In this document: in pieces, positions 61,614-64,000 of the stretch | Layout: every line of letters begins with the position of its first letter | Numbering within the stretch: the first letter of the stretch is position 1 | From: Microbacterium sp. LWH7-1.2 | GTDB lineage: Bacteria > Actinomycetota > Actinomycetes > Actinomycetales > Microbacteriaceae | Reading direction: 5' to 3' | Length of the DNA stretch: 64,000 nt | Assembly (NCBI RefSeq): GCF_038397755.1 | Contig: NZ_CP151637.1 | Location: forward strand, 1,984,001 to 2,048,000 | Translations under genes and position numbers: made by a program | Notes under the pieces: model-generated | Seen by the model: the letters and a program-made list of their open reading frames with translations, nothing else | What the model was told of the DNA's origin: nothing | Databases searched by the model: none

Positions 61614-62534
61614 GTGGCCCTCAACAACCCCGCGTTCAACAACCCGGCCTTCCAGGACCCGAAGGCCGTTCAGACCTACCCCGGCGGTTCGCAGGCGGCG
61701 AACCTGGGCGGCCAGTCGCAGTTCGCGACGGCGCAGCGTGCCGGAGCGGATGCCGCGGCCCAGGCGCAGCTCGAGGGCATGTACGCGGCACCGTCCGCGG
61801 GCGCCGCCGAGACCGGCCGCATGTCGTATGAAGACACCATCTGGAAGACCGTCGGCCTGTTCGCCATCCTCCTCGTCACCGCGGCAGTCGGCTGGGTATG
61901 GACGATGGCGGGCGTCACACCGACGAACCCCGCGCCCTCGATCCTCCCGTGGATGATCGGCGCGCTCGGTGGCTTCGTACTGGCGATGGTCGTCATCTTC
62001 ACGTCGCGCAAGAAGATCCGCCCGGCGCTCATCTTCGCCTACGCCGCCTTCGAGGGCCTCTTCGTCGGCGCCATCTCGGCGTTCTTCGAGTTCCTCTGGC
62101 CGGGCATCGTCGTGCAGGCCACGCTCGCGACGCTCGCCGTCGTCGGTGTGACCCTCGCTCTCTTCGCCAGCGGGAAGATCCGTGCGTCGAAGCGCGCCAC
62201 CAAGGTCTTCATGATCGCGATGGTCGGCTACCTCGTGTTCTCGCTCATCAACATCGGCCTCATGATCTTCAACGTGCCGCTCGCCGGCGGGGCATTCGGT
62301 CTGCTCAGCGGCGTCGAGATCATGGGGATCCCGCTCGGCCTGATCATCGGCGTGCTCGTCGTCATCATGGCGGCGTACTCGCTGGTGCTCGACTTCGACC
62401 AGATCCAGCAGGGCGTGCGCAACGGCGCTCCCCGTCAGTTCGGCTGGCTCGGCGCGTTCGGCATCATGGTGACGGTCGTCTGGCTGTACCTCGAGATCCT
62501 GCGCATCCTCGCGATTGCGCGCGGCAACAGCTGA
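61614..62534 (+). CDS. Bax inhibitor-1/YccA family membrane protein
   Basis: The gene encodes 306 residues from GTG 61614 (family begins MALNNPAFNNPAF). Asn/Pro/Ala-rich cytoplasmic N-terminus of about 75 residues, then seven transmembrane segments with the family signature at the end: YSLVLDFDQIQQGVRNGAPR with DFDxIQ and a final helix WLGAFGIMVTVVWLYLEIL. Members act as Ca2+ leak channels or stress proteins in other bacteria; role unknown here. A strong terminator follows (62551-62582). Confidence 0.92.
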   Translation: MALNNPAFNNPAFQDPKAVQTYPGGSQAANLGGQSQFATAQRAGADAAAQAQLEGMYAAPSAGAAETGRMSYEDTIWKTVGLFAILLVTAAVGWVWTMAGVTPTNPAPSILPWMIGALGGFVLAMVVIFTSRKKIRPALIFAYAAFEGLFVGAISAFFEFLWPGIVVQATLATLAVVGVTLALFASGKIRASKRATKVFMIAMVGYLVFSLINIGLMIFNVPLAGGAFGLLSGVEIMGIPLGLIIGVLVVIMAAYSLVLDFDQIQQGVRNGAPRQFGWLGAFGIMVTVVWLYLEILRILAIARGNS

Positions 62535-62550
62535 CGCCGCGCTCCGCTTC

Positions 62551-62582
62551 GAACGGCCGCCCGGTCCTCCGGGCGGCCGTTC
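62551..62582 (+). terminator. Intrinsic terminator after BI-1 gene
   Basis: GAACGGCCGCCCGG (62551-62564), loop TCCT, CCGGGCGGCCGTTC (62569-62582): a perfect 14-bp stem followed by TGTTCTGT. Confidence 0.9.
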
Positions 62583-62629
62583 TGTTCTGTGCGCACGACG
62601 CTTAGGCTGAAGGCGATTCGAGGAGCGGC

Positions 62630-63058
62630 ATGTCTCGACGTCGTACGGCCTTCGGCGCGATGGCAGTGCTGCTCGTCTGCCTCACCGCCTGCTCAGGAGG
62701 CCCCGTGACCGAGCCCACGCCGTTCCCGCCGACGCCCGCGCAGCCGACGCCGGGCCGCACTCCCTTCGAGACGACCCCGCGCGGGCCGATCCTGCCGACG
62801 GGCGAACCGGTCGCCGTGCCATCCGCGCGCTGGGACGCCATCGTCGCCGACCTCGCCGAGCGCGGCGTCGCCGGCACGCCGGAGCTCGTCTCGGCTCACG
62901 CCGTCACATGGAACAACGGCGCCCTCGGCTGCCCGTCCCCCGGAGTCTTCTACACGCAGGCGCTCGTCGACGGCATGCGCATCGTCGTCCAGGTAGACGG
63001 CACGACCTACGACTACCGGTTCGGCACGACGGACACCCCGAAACTCTGCACCCGCTGA
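62630..63058 (+). CDS. Putative lipoprotein
   Basis: The gene encodes 142 residues. Signal peptide MSRRRTAFGAMAVLLVCLTAC with lipobox LTAC, then a Pro/Thr-rich linker (PVTEPTPFPPTPAQPTPGRT) and a soluble domain with AIVADLAERGVAGTPELVSA, NNGALGCPSPGVFYTQALVD and YDYRFGTTDTPKLC. Two Cys may pair. GAGGAG ribosome binding site before ATG 62630. Confidence 0.8.
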   Translation: MSRRRTAFGAMAVLLVCLTACSGGPVTEPTPFPPTPAQPTPGRTPFETTPRGPILPTGEPVAVPSARWDAIVADLAERGVAGTPELVSAHAVTWNNGALGCPSPGVFYTQALVDGMRIVVQVDGTTYDYRFGTTDTPKLCTR

Positions 63059-63115
63059 CCCGAGACGGATGCGGCGACCCAGGGGCGCAGCATCCGTTCG
63101 TGTTCATGAATACGA

Positions 63116-63153
63116 CGAGGTGGCGCCCCGCCCTGCGACGGAACGCCACCTCG
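63116..63153. terminator. Bidirectional terminator
   Basis: CGAGGTGGCG (63116-63125) and CGCCACCTCG (63144-63153) form a 10-bp stem between the convergent lipoprotein and protease genes. Confidence 0.7.
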
Positions 63154-63164
63154 TGTCGTGCGGC

Positions 63165-64000
63165 TTACTTGGCCTTGACCAGCAGCGCCTCGTCGGCGCC
63201 CGCCGCGTTGTCCTGCACGACGACCATGACGCCGAGCGGCTTCTGCGCCGAGAACGCGGCCCCGTTCACGGTGACAGGCACGTCGATCTTGCCGCCGACC
63301 GGAACCGACTCGAACTGCCCGTTGGTGAGCGCGGGCGCCCACGGGTCGTAGCTCGCCATGGCGTCGATCGCGTCCGAGCCGTCGTTGACCGACGAGAAGC
63401 TCTGCACGGTGTAGCTGAACGCACCCGACGTGATGCCCAGGTCGCTCGCGACCACCGGAAGCAGGATCGTGCTGCTGTCGGTGGGGGCGGAGGCGTTGAA
63501 GCCCGCGGCGAACACCTCGCCGGTGGCCACCTCGTACTCGAACACCTGCGAGATGCCGTTCGCATCGCCTGCGGTCACCAGACCGCCGTCGGCGGAGAAC
63601 ACGATCCAGTCGGGCTCGCCGTCGCCGTTCGTGTCGATGACCACGTCGAACTCGTTGGCGGCCGCGTTGGACCACCGGCTGTGGGTGTTGACCGCGAAGA
63701 CGAGCAGCTGGTCGCCGGCGTCGTCCCAGCCGAACGACTGCACGCCCGCGGCGCGAAGGTCGTAGCCGGTGTCCGTGAACGCCTTGGGGGTGTCCTTCTT
63801 GTCTTCCAGGCCCCACGTGTAGAAGTCCGCGTCGCCCGCGAAGGCGCCCTGGTTGTTCTTCAGCGTGACGGCGACGTCACCGTCGACCGGGGTGTTCTTC
63901 TTCGTGACCTTGAGGTCGCCCACCGCCGAGACCGCGGTCGTGGCGCGGGGCACGAGCAGGTACGGGACCCGCAGGGCTCCGCCCGCCGACGTGAGCACGA
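63165..64000 (-). CDS. Subtilisin-like (S8) serine peptidase, C-terminal part, cut by window edge
   Basis: The frame is open to the window edge, so the 5' end and catalytic domain are outside. The visible C-terminal module has the segment GGALRVPYLLVPRATTAVSA, then NTHSRWSNAAANEFDVVIDT, FASDGGLV-type loops and QDNAAGADEALLVKAK at the end. That order (LRVPYLLVPR, SRWSNAxxNEFDVVID, SSTILLPVVASDLGI) is characteristic of the C-terminal part of actinobacterial secreted S8 peptidases, a beta-rich module after the protease domain. Its likely role is secreted proteolysis. Confidence 0.85.
   Translation of the reverse strand, partial: VLTSAGGALRVPYLLVPRATTAVSAVGDLKVTKKNTPVDGDVAVTLKNNQGAFAGDADFYTWGLEDKKDTPKAFTDTGYDLRAAGVQSFGWDDAGDQLLVFAVNTHSRWSNAAANEFDVVIDTNGDGEPDWIVFSADGGLVTAGDANGISQVFEYEVATGEVFAAGFNASAPTDSSTILLPVVASDLGITSGAFSYTVQSFSSVNDGSDAIDAMASYDPWAPALTNGQFESVPVGGKIDVPVTVNGAAFSAQKPLGVMVVVQDNAAGADEALLVKAK

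Overview
The window is high-GC DNA whose codon use, abundant GGATGC/GCATCC words, leaderless TANNNT-type promoters and gene families (BTAD-type regulators, SipW-type secretion, GH65, GH130, a subtilisin with an actinobacterial C-terminal module) point to an actinobacterium of the family Microbacteriaceae, most likely Microbacterium. The genus is an inference; there is no rRNA gene to confirm it.

Region A (1 to about 24.4 kb) is accessory and partly decayed. It begins and ends near two serine-resolvase pseudogenes in opposite orientation (1-486 minus, 20358-20737 plus). Between them lie many small, widely spaced genes of unknown function (DUF4279, DUF4259, SRPBCC, small membrane proteins, lipoproteins), many with a -10 box 5-7 nt before the start codon. 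The region also holds a 1124-residue BTAD/nSTAND1/WD40 regulator divergent from a lipoprotein gene, with 11-bp-periodic direct repeats between them; a NERD protein translationally coupled to a 54-residue membrane protein; and the ppsR-ppsA pair. Past the second resolvase come a toxin-antitoxin pair whose antitoxin frame is broken, a membrane-protein pseudogene, a DUF808 gene and a GNAT/SnoaL-like out-of-frame gene chimera.

Region B (24.4 to 39.6 kb) is compact and looks chromosomal: a GIN-domain lipoprotein; an operon of three small secreted proteins plus a SipW-type signal peptidase with ATGA overlaps; a GH130 phosphorylase; a DksA/TraR-type zinc-finger gene behind an unusual leader with a terminator-like hairpin; an NmrA-type oxidoreductase; a monooxygenase; an AAA+ (ChlI/MoxR-like) and VWA gene pair separated by a tandem array of 135-bp palindrome-bearing repeats; and a response regulator, histidine kinase and PepSY-like protein operon.

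Region C (39.7 to 64 kb) contains a macro-domain protein with an extra C-terminal domain, an Hcp-like protein plus an LNPQPLPP-motif protein, oxidoreductase, permease, PhzF and hydrolase genes, a TetR-controlled amidohydrolase and NCS1 transporter operon with a clear two-site operator, a haem-oxygenase-like enzyme / glycosyltransferase / CDGSH operon, a GH65 phosphorylase, ArsR-SRPBCC and MarR-reductase divergent pairs with palindromic operators, an ABC-2 exporter, a second tandem array (75-bp period), a glycerophosphodiesterase, a BI-1 family membrane protein, a lipoprotein, and the 3' end of a subtilisin-like protease gene cut by the window edge.
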